From: an uncultured Pelagibacteraceae bacterium | GTDB taxonomy: Bacteria; Pseudomonadota; Alphaproteobacteria; Pelagibacterales; Pelagibacteraceae | Direction: 5' to 3' | DNA length: 54,876 nucleotides | NCBI GenBank assembly: GCA_902564565.1 | Contig: CACFBW010000006.1 | Coordinates: 1-54,876 of the forward strand | The notes under the pieces: model-generated | Told to the model about the DNA's origin: nothing | The model's database searches: none | Seen by the model: the letters and a program-made list of their open reading frames with translations, nothing else | Part shown: positions 42,424 through 51,779 of the stretch, one piece after another | How the letters are laid out: each line of letters begins with the position of its first letter | Numbering within the stretch: position 1 is the stretch's first letter | Made by a program: the position numbers and the translations under genes

Positions 42424-43590
42424 ATGTTATTTACAAAAGAAGAATATAAAAACAGATTAAAAAGAGTTCAAAAATCAATGCAAAAAAAAGGCATTGAGTT
42501 ATTAATTTCTCAAGATACTAACAACATGAATTATTTAACAGGATATGACGCTTGGTCATTTTACTATACTCAATGTGTAATAGTTCATGTTAACGCAGAA
42601 GAACCTTTATGCTTTGTGAGAGCACAAGACGCTGGCGGCGCATATATCAAAACTTACTTAAAAAGAGAAAACATAATTGTTTATGAAGAAAAATATATTC
42701 ATACATGGCCAATGCATCCTTATGATCCTTTAATTGAATTAATAAAAAAGAACAAATGGGATAAATTAAATATTGGCGTTGAAATGGATAGTCATTATTT
42801 TACTGCTTATTGTTATGAAAAATTAAAACAAGGTTTACCAAACTCAAAAATTAAAGACTCAGATCGCTTAGTCAACTGGGCAAGATTAGCAAAATCTGAA
42901 GCTGAAATCAATTTAATGAAAGGAGCAGCTTTAATATCTCAACAAGCAATGAAAGTCGCTATGGAAAGTATTAATCCTGGAGTTAGACAATGTGATGCTG
43001 TTGCTGAAATTCAAAGGGCTCTTTTTAGAGGAACGCCAGAAATTGGTGGAGAATATGCCAGTATTGCAACATTGTTACCTACTGGTAAAGGAACGTCAGC
43101 CTCACATCTGACTGCAACGGATGAAAAATTCGTTGAAGGAGAAGCAACAATAATTGAATTGTCAGGAGTTAACAAAAGATACCACTGCCCAATGGCAAGA
43201 ACAGTTCAACTAGGAAAACCAGAACAAAAAAAAATAGACGCTATGAATGCAACTAATGAAGCGCTTGATGCAGGTATTGCAGCAACAAAACCAGGAAATA
43301 CTGCAGATGATGTAGCTCAAAAGTTTTGGGGAGTTCTGGATAAATATAAAATAAAAAAAGAATCTAGAACTGGATACTCAATTGGAATTGGCTACCCACC
43401 TGATTGGGGAGAGCACACACTAAATATTTATAAAGGTGATATGACAGTATTACAACCTAATGTCTGTTTTCACATGATTGCAGTGATGCAATTTGGAGAA
43501 TGGGGTGTAGAAGCTTCTGAGTCAGTGCGAGTAACCGATAGCGGAAGCGAGCTATTTTGCAATTTTTCTAGAGAATTACATATAAAATAA
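42424..43590 (+). CDS. doeA: ectoine hydrolase-like protein (DoeA/EutD, M24 fold)
   Basis: A 388-residue pita-bread-fold protein of the M24 superfamily. It matches the DoeA/EutD subgroup as I know it: NMNYLTGYDAWSFYYTQCVIV, LVNWARLAKSEAEI, KRYHCPMARTVQLGKP, SRTGYSIGIGYPPDWGEHT and GEWGVEASESV. The metal-binding aspartates of aminopeptidase P are replaced (ELSG and HCP in their place), as in DoeA. DoeA opens the ectoine ring to N-acetyl-diaminobutyrate. The follow-on deacetylase (DoeB/EutE) and aminotransferase (DoeD) are not in the window. The Pot-type transporter just downstream may import the substrate. Confidence 0.85.
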   Translation: MLFTKEEYKNRLKRVQKSMQKKGIELLISQDTNNMNYLTGYDAWSFYYTQCVIVHVNAEEPLCFVRAQDAGGAYIKTYLKRENIIVYEEKYIHTWPMHPYDPLIELIKKNKWDKLNIGVEMDSHYFTAYCYEKLKQGLPNSKIKDSDRLVNWARLAKSEAEINLMKGAALISQQAMKVAMESINPGVRQCDAVAEIQRALFRGTPEIGGEYASIATLLPTGKGTSASHLTATDEKFVEGEATIIELSGVNKRYHCPMARTVQLGKPEQKKIDAMNATNEALDAGIAATKPGNTADDVAQKFWGVLDKYKIKKESRTGYSIGIGYPPDWGEHTLNIYKGDMTVLQPNVCFHMIAVMQFGEWGVEASESVRVTDSGSELFCNFSRELHIK

Positions 43591-43632
43591 GAACTTGAAA
43601 TATATCTCTACAAATGTTTTAAAACTCTCTCT

Positions 43633-44721
43633 ATGTCAAAAAATTCAGAATTTGTTAAATTCGATAAAGTAGACAAAAGTTACGACGGAAAAGTTCTAGT
43701 TGTTAAAGATTTAAACTTAGATATTGCTGAAGGTGAATTTATTACAATGCTTGGACCGTCTGGTTCAGGCAAAACTACTTGCTTAATGATGTTAGCAGGA
43801 TTTGAAACTCCCACAAATGGAGAAATATATTTAGATAAAAATCCTATATCAAACATTCCACCTCACAAAAGAGGAATTGGAATGGTTTTTCAAAATTATG
43901 CATTATTTCCACACATGACAGTTTATGAAAACTTAGCTTTTCCACTAAGAGTTAGAAAAATTTCAAAAGAAGATACAGATAAAAAAATCGACAAAGCTTT
44001 ATCAATGGTTTCATTGTCAGGATTTGAACATAGAATGCCTGGCCAATTATCAGGAGGCCAACAACAAAGGGTTGCTGTAGCAAGAGCTTTAGTTTTTGAT
44101 CCAGCAGTGGTTCTTATGGATGAACCATTGGGTGCACTTGATAAGAATTTAAGAGAGAGTATGCAGTATGAAATTAAACATATTCACGAAAGTATAGGTG
44201 TCACAGTTGTGTATGTTACACATGATCAAAGTGAAGCTTTAACAATGTCAAATAGAATAGCAGTATTCAATGATGGAAAAGTTCAACAGTTATCTTCACC
44301 AGACAAACTATATGAAGAGCCAGTAAATTCTTTTGTAGCAGAATTTATAGGTGAAAATAATAGATTCTCTGGACAAGTTACAGATGTTTCAAAAGATAAG
44401 TGTAAAGTAAAATTAGATGATGGTTCAGAAATTTTAGCAAACCCTATAACAGTAAAATCAAGTGGAGAGAAAACAATTGTATCTTTAAGACCTGAAAGAG
44501 CTTTAATTAATACTAAAGACAAAATGGAAAATAATTTTAAAGGCAAAATTGAAGAAGTAATTTATCATGGTGACCACACAAGAGTGAGGTTAAATTTACT
44601 TGGAAACAAAGATTTTATATTAAAAGTTCCAAATAGTTCTGCCAATATGGATATAAAGCTTGGAAATCAAATTAATGTTAGTTGGAATAGTTTTGATGCT
44701 AGAGCATTAGACCCAAAATAA
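43633..44721 (+). CDS. potA: spermidine/putrescine-type ABC ATPase PotA
   Basis: A 362-residue ATPase with Walker A GPSGSGKTT near residues 43-51, signature QLSGGQQQRVAVARAL, Walker B VVLMDEPLGALD and a C-terminal TOBE domain (about 285-358). It belongs to the PotA/AfuC-type ATPases that serve polyamines and other organic cations or amino-acid-derived solutes. It begins 42 bases after the DoeA-like gene. A weak hairpin (ttaggt 44741-44746 with acctaa 44754-44759) lies after its stop. Confidence 0.92.
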   Translation: MSKNSEFVKFDKVDKSYDGKVLVVKDLNLDIAEGEFITMLGPSGSGKTTCLMMLAGFETPTNGEIYLDKNPISNIPPHKRGIGMVFQNYALFPHMTVYENLAFPLRVRKISKEDTDKKIDKALSMVSLSGFEHRMPGQLSGGQQQRVAVARALVFDPAVVLMDEPLGALDKNLRESMQYEIKHIHESIGVTVVYVTHDQSEALTMSNRIAVFNDGKVQQLSSPDKLYEEPVNSFVAEFIGENNRFSGQVTDVSKDKCKVKLDDGSEILANPITVKSSGEKTIVSLRPERALINTKDKMENNFKGKIEEVIYHGDHTRVRLNLLGNKDFILKVPNSSANMDIKLGNQINVSWNSFDARALDPK

Positions 44722-44777
44722 ACTAATATACCAATTATGTTTAGGTAAAATGCACCTAATTTTAGATAAATGGCTTG

Positions 44778-44806
44778 TTGACTCCTTTATTATATATTGC
44801 TGTAAT
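44778..44806 (+). promoter_or_regulatory. sigma-70-like promoter of the Pot binding-protein gene
   Basis: TTGACT (44778-44783) and TGTAAT (44801-44806) are separated by 17 bases, differing from consensus by one base each. The predicted start is about 30 bases before the ATG at 44842. The leader contains the palindrome cgtttaaacg (44824-44833), which runs into the GGAGG Shine-Dalgarno. The binding protein can thus be transcribed independently of potA. Confidence 0.65.
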
Positions 44807-44841
44807 CCTGTTTTTAAAAAAAACGTTTAAACGGAGGATAA

Positions 44842-45957
44842 ATGAAAAAATTAAGTAAATTATTACTTACTCTATCTTTTGTACTTTCTATTACTTCATC
44901 AGCATTTGCAGTTACTGTTGCATCTTGGGGTGGAGCATATACAGAGTCTCAAAAGTTAGGATATGGTGATCCTACTGCAAAAAAATTAGGTATATCTATT
45001 GATTGGGTAGACTATTCAGGAGGATTATCAGAAATAAAAGCACAACAAGAAGCAGGCGCAGTCGTTTGGGATATAATGGACGTTTTTGCTATGGATACTA
45101 TTACTGGATGTGACGAAGGTATCTTTGTAGAATTTGATTTCGACAAAGACTTTCCAGCAGCACCAGATGGAACTCCTGCAAGTAAAGATTTCTTTACTAG
45201 CATGCCTTCTAAATGTGCAGTAGGAAATATTTTATATTCTTGGAACTACGCTTATAACAGCGACAATGTTAAAGGTACTCCAAAAACTATAAAAGATTTC
45301 TTTAACACTAAGAAATTTCCTGGAAAAAGAGCTATCTACAAAAGCGCTCTAACTAATTTAGAGATTGCTTTAGCTGCTAGCGGAACAAAACCAGGAAAAG
45401 GTGGAGCAAATATCTATAAAGCATTGAGTACTGAAAAAGGTGTTCAAAAAGCAATGGATAAGATCAAAAAACTTTGCACAGATCCTAAAGGTGGATGTGT
45501 ATTTTGGTCTGCAGGTGCTCAACCACCAGAATTATTAATGAGTGGAGAAGTTGTTATGGCAACTGGTTGGAACGGAAGATTCTTCAACGCTACTGTTGGT
45601 GAAGGTGCTCCAATCGTTCAAGTTTGGGACGCACAAGGTCTTGACTATGAATATTTTGCGCTTGTTAAAGGTGGACCAGATGAAGCTAACGCTAAAAAAG
45701 CTCTTGCTATGATGACTAACACTGAGATGTTAGCTGGAAGCGCTAAGTATATTGCTTACGCTCCTTGGAGAAAATCATCTATAGAAGTTATGAAAGCAGG
45801 AGAGCCTTGGTATAAAGATGGTAAGACAAACATGGTACCTCATATGCCAACAGCGCCAGCAAACACTAAAAACTATTTCCTAGTTGACCCGATTTTCTGG
45901 GCTGATAACGGCACAGAACTTGGTGAAAAATGGGAAGCTATGAAAGCTGGTCTATAA
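44842..45957 (+). CDS. potD: PotD-type periplasmic substrate-binding protein
   Basis: A 371-residue extracytoplasmic binding protein with a Sec signal peptide (MKKLSKLLLTLSFVLSITSSAFA, cleavage about residue 23), then VTVASWGGAYTESQKLGYG, typical of the spermidine/putrescine-binding class. Four or more cysteines (SKCAVG, KLCTDPKGGC) may make disulfides. It has a strong Shine-Dalgarno (CGGAGGATAA) and its own promoter. Codon use is noticeably richer in GCT and GGA than its neighbours, consistent with high expression. Ligand could be a polyamine or, from context, an ectoine-related compound. Confidence 0.9.
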   Translation: MKKLSKLLLTLSFVLSITSSAFAVTVASWGGAYTESQKLGYGDPTAKKLGISIDWVDYSGGLSEIKAQQEAGAVVWDIMDVFAMDTITGCDEGIFVEFDFDKDFPAAPDGTPASKDFFTSMPSKCAVGNILYSWNYAYNSDNVKGTPKTIKDFFNTKKFPGKRAIYKSALTNLEIALAASGTKPGKGGANIYKALSTEKGVQKAMDKIKKLCTDPKGGCVFWSAGAQPPELLMSGEVVMATGWNGRFFNATVGEGAPIVQVWDAQGLDYEYFALVKGGPDEANAKKALAMMTNTEMLAGSAKYIAYAPWRKSSIEVMKAGEPWYKDGKTNMVPHMPTAPANTKNYFLVDPIFWADNGTELGEKWEAMKAGL

Positions 45958-45995
45958 TTTTAAGTTTTAAAGATTAAAATTATATATTATATTTA

Positions 45996-46024
45996 AGGGC
46001 GGTTATTTAATAACCGCCCTTTTT
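45996..46024 (+). terminator. intrinsic terminator/attenuator between potD and potB
   Basis: A perfect 11-base stem, agggcggttat (45996-46006) with ataaccgccct (46010-46020), closes a three-base loop and is followed by TTTTATTT. The potB ATG is at 46029, so the T-run nearly touches the start codon, as in livK-livH. Confidence 0.92.
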
Positions 46025-46028
46025 ATTT

Positions 46029-47282
46029 ATGAGCAGCGAAACACAAAAAATTTTAACAACAGACGGAATTCCTTTAGAGGAAAGTTTAAAAAAAGCTGAA
46101 AAAAAAAATAAGATCAAAGCTTTTTTGCTTGTATGTCCTCTTTTACTATTTTTAATAATTACATATGTTTTTCCAATTGGTGACATGCTTTATAGAAGTG
46201 TTGATGACCGCATGGTTACGGATATGCTTCCTAAAACATACAAAGCAATGGAACAATGGGATGGAAAAGAGCTTCCAGAAGAAGAAGTTTTTGAGGCATT
46301 TTATTTAGATTACAAAAAATTAGTTGAAGAAAAAACATTTGGAAAACTAGCCACGCAGCTTAATTTTGAGAAAAATGGTTTCAAAAGTATTCTTAAAAAA
46401 TTAAAAAGAAAAATGAAAAAATTTGAAGAAGGTAATTACAAAGAGCAAATTATGGGAGTTCACAAAAGATGGGCTAATGTTGAATATTGGAGAGCGCTTA
46501 AAAGAAGAGCTCCTTCATATACTTATGCAAAATATTTAAAAGGAATAGATATGTACGAAAATGAAGATGGTAATATAGTTCAGGTTCCTGAAGATAGAAG
46601 AATTCATAAAATATTATGGTTAAGAACTTTAGAGGTGGCTCTTTTTGTTACAATTTTTTGTTTTTTAATGGCTTATCCAATTGCGCATTTACTAGCAACC
46701 CTTCCAATGAAATACAGCAATTTATTAATGATTTGTGTTCTGCTTCCGTTTTGGACATCTCTACTTGTTAGAACCGCAAGCTGGATGATCTTGTTGCAAC
46801 AACAGGGAATAGTAAACGACTTTTTTGTTTGGATAGGTTTGGTAACTGACGATAATAGACCTGAAATGATGTACAACAAAACTGGTACCTATGTTGCAAT
46901 GACACAAATTCTTTTGCCATTTATGGTGCTGCCATTGTATAGTGTTATGAAGACTATTTCACCTAGCTTGATGAGGGCAGGAAAATCGTTGGGGGGCACA
47001 CCTTTCGTCGCTTTTTGGAAAATTTATTTTCCACTAACAATACCAGGTATTGGAGCAGGTTGCTTATTAGTTTTTATACTTGCAATCGGGTATTACATCA
47101 CTCCTGCTTTAGTTGGAGGAGCATCCGGAACACTTATTAGTAATCAAATAGCTTTTCACATGAAGAGTACACTTGATTGGAGTTTTGCATCAGCAATGGG
47201 ATTGATGCTGCTGACTGGAGTTTTGGCTATTTATTGGGTTTATAACAAACTTGTTGGAGTTGATAATATAAAATTAGGATAA
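46029..47282 (+). CDS. potB: PotB-type ABC permease with large periplasmic insertion
   Basis: A 417-residue permease. The first membrane segment (about 31-50) is followed by a long hydrophilic stretch of about 145 residues (51-195) before the second segment (about 198-218). Compact PotB proteins have a much shorter loop there. The coupling motif is LMRAGKSLGGTPFVAFWKIYFPLTIP (EAA loop). The insertion is rich in Lys, Glu and Trp and may contact the binding protein. It begins nine bases after the terminator stem and is followed by potC two bases later. Confidence 0.9.
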   Translation: MSSETQKILTTDGIPLEESLKKAEKKNKIKAFLLVCPLLLFLIITYVFPIGDMLYRSVDDRMVTDMLPKTYKAMEQWDGKELPEEEVFEAFYLDYKKLVEEKTFGKLATQLNFEKNGFKSILKKLKRKMKKFEEGNYKEQIMGVHKRWANVEYWRALKRRAPSYTYAKYLKGIDMYENEDGNIVQVPEDRRIHKILWLRTLEVALFVTIFCFLMAYPIAHLLATLPMKYSNLLMICVLLPFWTSLLVRTASWMILLQQQGIVNDFFVWIGLVTDDNRPEMMYNKTGTYVAMTQILLPFMVLPLYSVMKTISPSLMRAGKSLGGTPFVAFWKIYFPLTIPGIGAGCLLVFILAIGYYITPALVGGASGTLISNQIAFHMKSTLDWSFASAMGLMLLTGVLAIYWVYNKLVGVDNIKLG

Positions 47283-47284
47283 AT

Positions 47285-48139
47285 ATGGCTTTACCAAAAT
47301 ATACAGAAGCACATTATAGAATTTGGCACTACTTTTATTTATTTATTTGTGGTTGTGTATTTTTCTTTTTGATAGCGCCACTGTTTGTAATTTTCCCGTT
47401 ATCGTTTAATGCAGAAGAGTTTTTAGTTTTTTCTGAAGGAATGAAGAGACTTGATCCAGATGCATTTTCACTTAGATGGTATCATGATATGATTTATGGA
47501 ACTAAAAATCCTTGGGGACTTGCTGCAAAGAATAGTTTTATTATTGCACTTTTTGCAACATTGGGATCAGTTATTCTTGGAACAGTTGCTGCATTAGGAT
47601 TAAGCAGCAGACATATGCCTTACAAAGGAATTATTATGGCAGCTTTAATATCACCAATGATAGTTCCGCTTATTATTTCAGGAGTTGCTATTTTTTTCTT
47701 TATGGCTAAAGTTGGTTTAGCTGCTACTCATACAGGAATTATTTTAGCTCATATAGTATTAGGAACTCCATTTGTAGTGATTACAGTTACTGCCACTCTT
47801 TCCGGTTTTGATCATAGTGTTACTAGAGCCGCAGCCAGTCTTGGAAGTGATCCAGTTAACACTTTTATGAAAATAACACTGCCGTTAATTTTACCAGGAG
47901 TAATATCTGGAGGTTTATTTGCTTTCGTTACTTCTTTTGACGAAGTTGTGGTTGTATTATTCTTAGCAGGACTAGATAACACAACAATACCAATTCAAAT
48001 GTGGACGGGTTTAAGAGAACAGTTAAGCCCAACTATACTTGCTGTAGCTACTTGCTTAATTGTTCTTTCAACATTAATTCTTGTTACCGCAGAACTTCTA
48101 AGAAGAAGATCTGAAAGAATAAGAGGCATTAACAGATAA
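47285..48139 (+). CDS. potC: PotC-type ABC permease
   Basis: A 284-residue permease with six hydrophobic segments and the coupling loop VTRAAASLGSDPVNTFMKITLPLILPG. The C-terminus is basic and cytoplasmic (RRRSERIRGINR). It forms the channel with PotB. The transporter is thus complete here: ATPase, binding protein, two permeases. Confidence 0.92.
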   Translation: MALPKYTEAHYRIWHYFYLFICGCVFFFLIAPLFVIFPLSFNAEEFLVFSEGMKRLDPDAFSLRWYHDMIYGTKNPWGLAAKNSFIIALFATLGSVILGTVAALGLSSRHMPYKGIIMAALISPMIVPLIISGVAIFFFMAKVGLAATHTGIILAHIVLGTPFVVITVTATLSGFDHSVTRAAASLGSDPVNTFMKITLPLILPGVISGGLFAFVTSFDEVVVVLFLAGLDNTTIPIQMWTGLREQLSPTILAVATCLIVLSTLILVTAELLRRRSERIRGINR

Positions 48140-48162
48140 TCATTAAACAAGTTTAAAATATT

Positions 48163-50385
48163 ATGGAAATTAAAAAAGTTGTCATAATAGGATCAGGAAC
48201 AATGGGTAGCGGTATCGCAGCTCAACTTTGTAATGCAAATGTTCCAGTAACTTTGTTAGATTTAAAAACAGAAATAAGTGAAAAAGCAAGAGAAAGAATT
48301 TTTAAATCAAGACCTCCGTTATTAATTGATAAGTCTAAAATAAATAATATTAAAGTAGGTAATATAAATGATGATTTTAAAATAGTTAATGATGCAGACT
48401 GGGTAGTAGAAGCAGTAGTTGAAAGAATTGATATTAAACATAATATTTACGAAAAAATATTTAAAGAAAGAAAATCGGGTGCAATAGTTTCTTCAAACAC
48501 ATCATCCATTCCTATAAAAGTTTTGTCAGAAAAATTATCAAAAGAAGAGAAAAAAGATTTTTGTATAACACACTTCTTTAATCCAGTTAGATACATGGGT
48601 CTACTTGAAATTGTAAAAAGTGAAAACAATGATTTAAATAAAATTAATTCTTTAAAGAAATTTTGTGAAGAAGAGCTAGGAAAGGGAGCAATAGTTTGTA
48701 ATGATACACCCGGATTTCTTGGAAACAGGGTAGGAGTATATGCAATGCAAGTTGCAATGACAGAAGCATTTAAAATGAAACTTTCCATTGAAGAAGCAGA
48801 CGCGGTATTTGGAAGACCAATGGGAATACCGAAAACAGGAGTATTTGGTCTTTATGATCTAATAGGAATTGATTTAATGGCTGATGTACTTAAAAGTTTT
48901 ATTAAAGAACTACCAAATACAGACGAATTTCAAATAGTTGCCAAAGAAATACCTCTTATAAAAAAACTAATAGAAACTGGCTATACAGGCAGAAAAGGCA
49001 AGGGCGGCTTTTATAGAATGAAAAAAGTCGATGACAAAAAAATTTTAGAGGCTATCAATTTAGAAACTGGAGAATACTCATCCTCTAAAAAAATAGATAT
49101 AAAATCTGAAAAAGTTGATTTAAAGAGCTTGATTAATAGAAAAGATAAATATGGAAAATATGGCTGGTCAGTAATTTCAAAAATAATTAAATATGCTTCA
49201 TCATTAGTTCCAAGTGTTACGGATAAATTTAATGACATTGATGAAGCAATGAGGCTTGGTTTTAATTGGGCAAAAGGCCCATTTGAAATGTTAAGTGAAA
49301 TAGGAGTTAAAAACTTTTTTGAAAAAGTAGACAGTTTTGAAAATAATAAGTTTTTAGAAAATTTATCTAAATCAAAAAATGAAAATTTTTATGGAGAAAG
49401 ACAATTATATACCGAAATAGAAACATTAGGAAAAGTAAAACTTAAAGCTGTTCAAATAGATAAAAATAATTCAGCTGAAATTTACAGGTTTAAAGATTTT
49501 AATATTGTTGAATTCACAACGAAAGCAAATGTTCTGGACTATGACTCGATGGATTGTTTAAAGAAAGCAACAGACAAACCACTAATAATTATAAATGAGA
49601 GTATGCAATTTTCAGCTGGAGTTAACTTGACTTACACAATGAACTTTGCTGACAAAGGGGATTTTAAATCAATTGAAAAATTTATAAAATATTTTCAAGA
49701 AACATGTAAGCATTTAAAGTATTGTGACAATCCTGTTATATCTGCTCCTTCTGGATTAGCTTTAGGAGGTGGTGAAGAAGTTGTTTTACAAAGTAATTTT
49801 GTTGTATCACATACAAATATTGTAATGGGATTAGTTGAAACATTGGTGGGTTTAGTTCCTGCTGGAGGAGGATGTAAAGAAGTTTTATGGAGGTGGTCTC
49901 AGTCAGATGAAGCCAAAAAAGACCCTGACTTCGCCCCCTTAAAAGTGTTTGATATTATTGGATATGCTAAAACAGCAACATCTCCCATAGAAGCGGAACC
50001 TTTAAAATATTTGAAGCCTGAAGACAAAAAAATTATGAATAGAAATAGTTTGTTTTCTGCTGCAAAAAAAATATTGGAAGAAAATAAAGATTTTGAGCCT
50101 CCAGAAGTGTGTAAGTTTAATTTATCTGGAAAACCTTTAAAAGAAAAAATGATAAAGGTTTTAGAAAAACTTTATAATGATAAAATAATATTAGATCATG
50201 GAATGGAAGTTGGTAAAGAACTAGCGAATGTTTTAAGTGGTGGAGAAACAACAATTGACAAAACATTATCCGAAGATGATTTGTATAAATTAGAACTAGA
50301 ATCATTTATGAAACTTATTCAAACACAGAAAACTCAAGAGAGAATTAAACATACTTTAGCAACAGGGAAACCTTTAGTTAATTAA
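48163..50385 (+). CDS. FadN-like 3-hydroxyacyl-CoA dehydrogenase / enoyl-CoA hydratase
   Basis: A 740-residue multifunctional beta-oxidation protein of the FadN layout. It has an N-terminal NAD-binding 3-hydroxyacyl-CoA dehydrogenase domain (GSGTMGSGIAAQL at residues 9-21; NTSSIP; CITHFFNPV with the catalytic histidine), its C-terminal dehydrogenase domain (about 180-400), and a crotonase domain at the C-terminus (about 430-690; GLALGGGEE and GLVETLVGLVPAGGG). This is the reverse of the FadB order. It would hydrate enoyl-CoA and oxidise 3-hydroxyacyl-CoA. It lies 23 bases after potC; no thiolase is adjacent. Substrate chain length unknown. Confidence 0.88.
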   Translation: MEIKKVVIIGSGTMGSGIAAQLCNANVPVTLLDLKTEISEKARERIFKSRPPLLIDKSKINNIKVGNINDDFKIVNDADWVVEAVVERIDIKHNIYEKIFKERKSGAIVSSNTSSIPIKVLSEKLSKEEKKDFCITHFFNPVRYMGLLEIVKSENNDLNKINSLKKFCEEELGKGAIVCNDTPGFLGNRVGVYAMQVAMTEAFKMKLSIEEADAVFGRPMGIPKTGVFGLYDLIGIDLMADVLKSFIKELPNTDEFQIVAKEIPLIKKLIETGYTGRKGKGGFYRMKKVDDKKILEAINLETGEYSSSKKIDIKSEKVDLKSLINRKDKYGKYGWSVISKIIKYASSLVPSVTDKFNDIDEAMRLGFNWAKGPFEMLSEIGVKNFFEKVDSFENNKFLENLSKSKNENFYGERQLYTEIETLGKVKLKAVQIDKNNSAEIYRFKDFNIVEFTTKANVLDYDSMDCLKKATDKPLIIINESMQFSAGVNLTYTMNFADKGDFKSIEKFIKYFQETCKHLKYCDNPVISAPSGLALGGGEEVVLQSNFVVSHTNIVMGLVETLVGLVPAGGGCKEVLWRWSQSDEAKKDPDFAPLKVFDIIGYAKTATSPIEAEPLKYLKPEDKKIMNRNSLFSAAKKILEENKDFEPPEVCKFNLSGKPLKEKMIKVLEKLYNDKIILDHGMEVGKELANVLSGGETTIDKTLSEDDLYKLELESFMKLIQTQKTQERIKHTLATGKPLVN

Positions 50386-50386
50386 A

Positions 50387-51031
50387 TTATTTAAGCATTT
50401 CAAAAGTATTAATAAAATCAGGTCTCAAAACATATTCAACTTTATCATCATATTTAATTTTTTTTAGAACATTTAATCCATAAATTACTTTTCCAACTGG
50501 TGAATATTCGCCTTCAAACAATGGAGCATCATCTAGCAATATAAAAAATTGACTATCCTCGGTATTTTTTTGTTCTGTTCTAGCTAAGGCAACACTTCCT
50601 TTTTTAAAATCAAAATCCTCATTTAATTCTGAACTTATAGTTCCATAGCCAGATTTGCCGGTTCCCACATAGGCATAATTTATATTATTTTTTCTTCCAA
50701 ATTCTAAATCACCAGCTTGAACTAAAACATTTTTTATAACTCTATGGAATGCAATGTCATTATATTTACCTGATTTAATTAACATTTTAAACCTTTTAAC
50801 TGAGTTGGGAGCAATATCTGGATAAAGTTCAATAATAACATTTCCACACGGAGCATTTAAAACTGCAATATTGTTAGGATTTTTAAATTTTAACTTTTCT
50901 GGGTTGTGTTTTTTTACAAATAGACATTTGTTTTTTATAGAGACAAAGGATCCAAAAGTTATAATTCCTAAAATTATTACAAATACTATTAGAATTTTTT
51001 CTAATCTGGTTTGTTTGATTTTTTTTATCAT
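50387..51031 (-). CDS. membrane-anchored cyclophilin-type peptidyl-prolyl isomerase
   Basis: A 214-residue protein with one N-terminal membrane segment (about 14-32) and a periplasmic cyclophilin domain (about 53-205). The catalytic arginine lies in IAFHRVIKNVLVQAGD and the family SQFFILLDDAPLFEGEYSPVGKV is present. The segment has no clear cleavage site, so a tethered form is likely. It assists folding of exported proteins. It converges on the FadN-like gene one base away and follows the metallopeptidase by three bases. Confidence 0.9.
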   Translation of the reverse strand: MIKKIKQTRLEKILIVFVIILGIITFGSFVSIKNKCLFVKKHNPEKLKFKNPNNIAVLNAPCGNVIIELYPDIAPNSVKRFKMLIKSGKYNDIAFHRVIKNVLVQAGDLEFGRKNNINYAYVGTGKSGYGTISSELNEDFDFKKGSVALARTEQKNTEDSQFFILLDDAPLFEGEYSPVGKVIYGLNVLKKIKYDDKVEYVLRPDFINTFEMLK

Positions 51032-51034
51032 TTG

Positions 51035-51772
51035 CTAAAATTTAAACTGATCATCAATTTTTAACAAATTATTTTTTATATAGGTTATTTTTTTTTTTAA
51101 AACATTATCTTTTAAAGCCATATTTTCAATTTTTTCTCTATCAGTGATTAAAAATGAGAATACCTCCGCCATATCTTCTGATGGAGTTGACATTGAGTAT
51201 TCGCTCAAGAATCCTTTATTGTTATGTAAAAGCGATAAATCTAATCGGTCTGAGCACGTTGAGCATTTTGCATATTTAAATTTTGAAATGTTAAATTTTT
51301 TCCATTCATTTTCGTTAAAAAAATTTTTATAACCTTCATTAATTATATGAAATACTTCATGGTGTAGCACTCTTTCAAAATGTTTTTTATTAAATTTTAT
51401 ATCGATAATTAAAGTTCTCATTTTATAATTTGGTACTCCTGCTGAACTAATTTCTGAAACGGTTAGATTTTCACAAAGAACGATATATTTTAAATTAATT
51501 TTTTTTAAAAAATTTGAATTATATTTGCTAAAATTTTTTTCTATTAAATTGAATTTTTTTTTAATAGTTTCATTTTTAGAATTAAAACAAGTAACATTAT
51601 CATTTCTTACACCCACTTGAAATGGCTCAACTGCTCTTAGATACTTAATGCCATTTGAAGATTTATTTTTAAATATCTCCAAATTAGGTATTTTGATAAG
51701 ATTATAAATTGTATTGGCTTGGAGTGATGAGGTCAAAAAAAAAATAGTTATTATAGATAAAAATAATCGCAA
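51035..51772 (-). CDS. putative exported zinc metallopeptidase (HExxH)
   Basis: The frame is open from the ATG at 51817 (260 residues), which overlaps the formate dehydrogenase gene by 38 bases. The TTG at 51772 removes that overlap and starts directly at a signal peptide (MRLFLSIITIFFLTSSLQA), so I prefer it (245 residues), though the ATG is not excluded. A zinc motif HEVFH (residues 138-142 from the TTG) is followed by a SEDMAEVFSF segment that could supply a third ligand. Several cysteines (KCSTCSDR) suggest disulfides. I do not recognise a named family. Probably periplasmic; substrate unknown. Confidence 0.7.
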   Translation of the reverse strand: MRLFLSIITIFFLTSSLQANTIYNLIKIPNLEIFKNKSSNGIKYLRAVEPFQVGVRNDNVTCFNSKNETIKKKFNLIEKNFSKYNSNFLKKINLKYIVLCENLTVSEISSAGVPNYKMRTLIIDIKFNKKHFERVLHHEVFHIINEGYKNFFNENEWKKFNISKFKYAKCSTCSDRLDLSLLHNNKGFLSEYSMSTPSEDMAEVFSFLITDREKIENMALKDNVLKKKITYIKNNLLKIDDQFKF

Positions 51773-51779
51773 ATTATTT

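Noticed and set aside
42424-43590. M24-fold protein considered as the DMSP lyase DddP or as a peptidase
   Set aside because: The metal-ligand aspartates needed by DddP and aminopeptidase P are replaced, and several diagnostic stretches match the DoeA subgroup instead.
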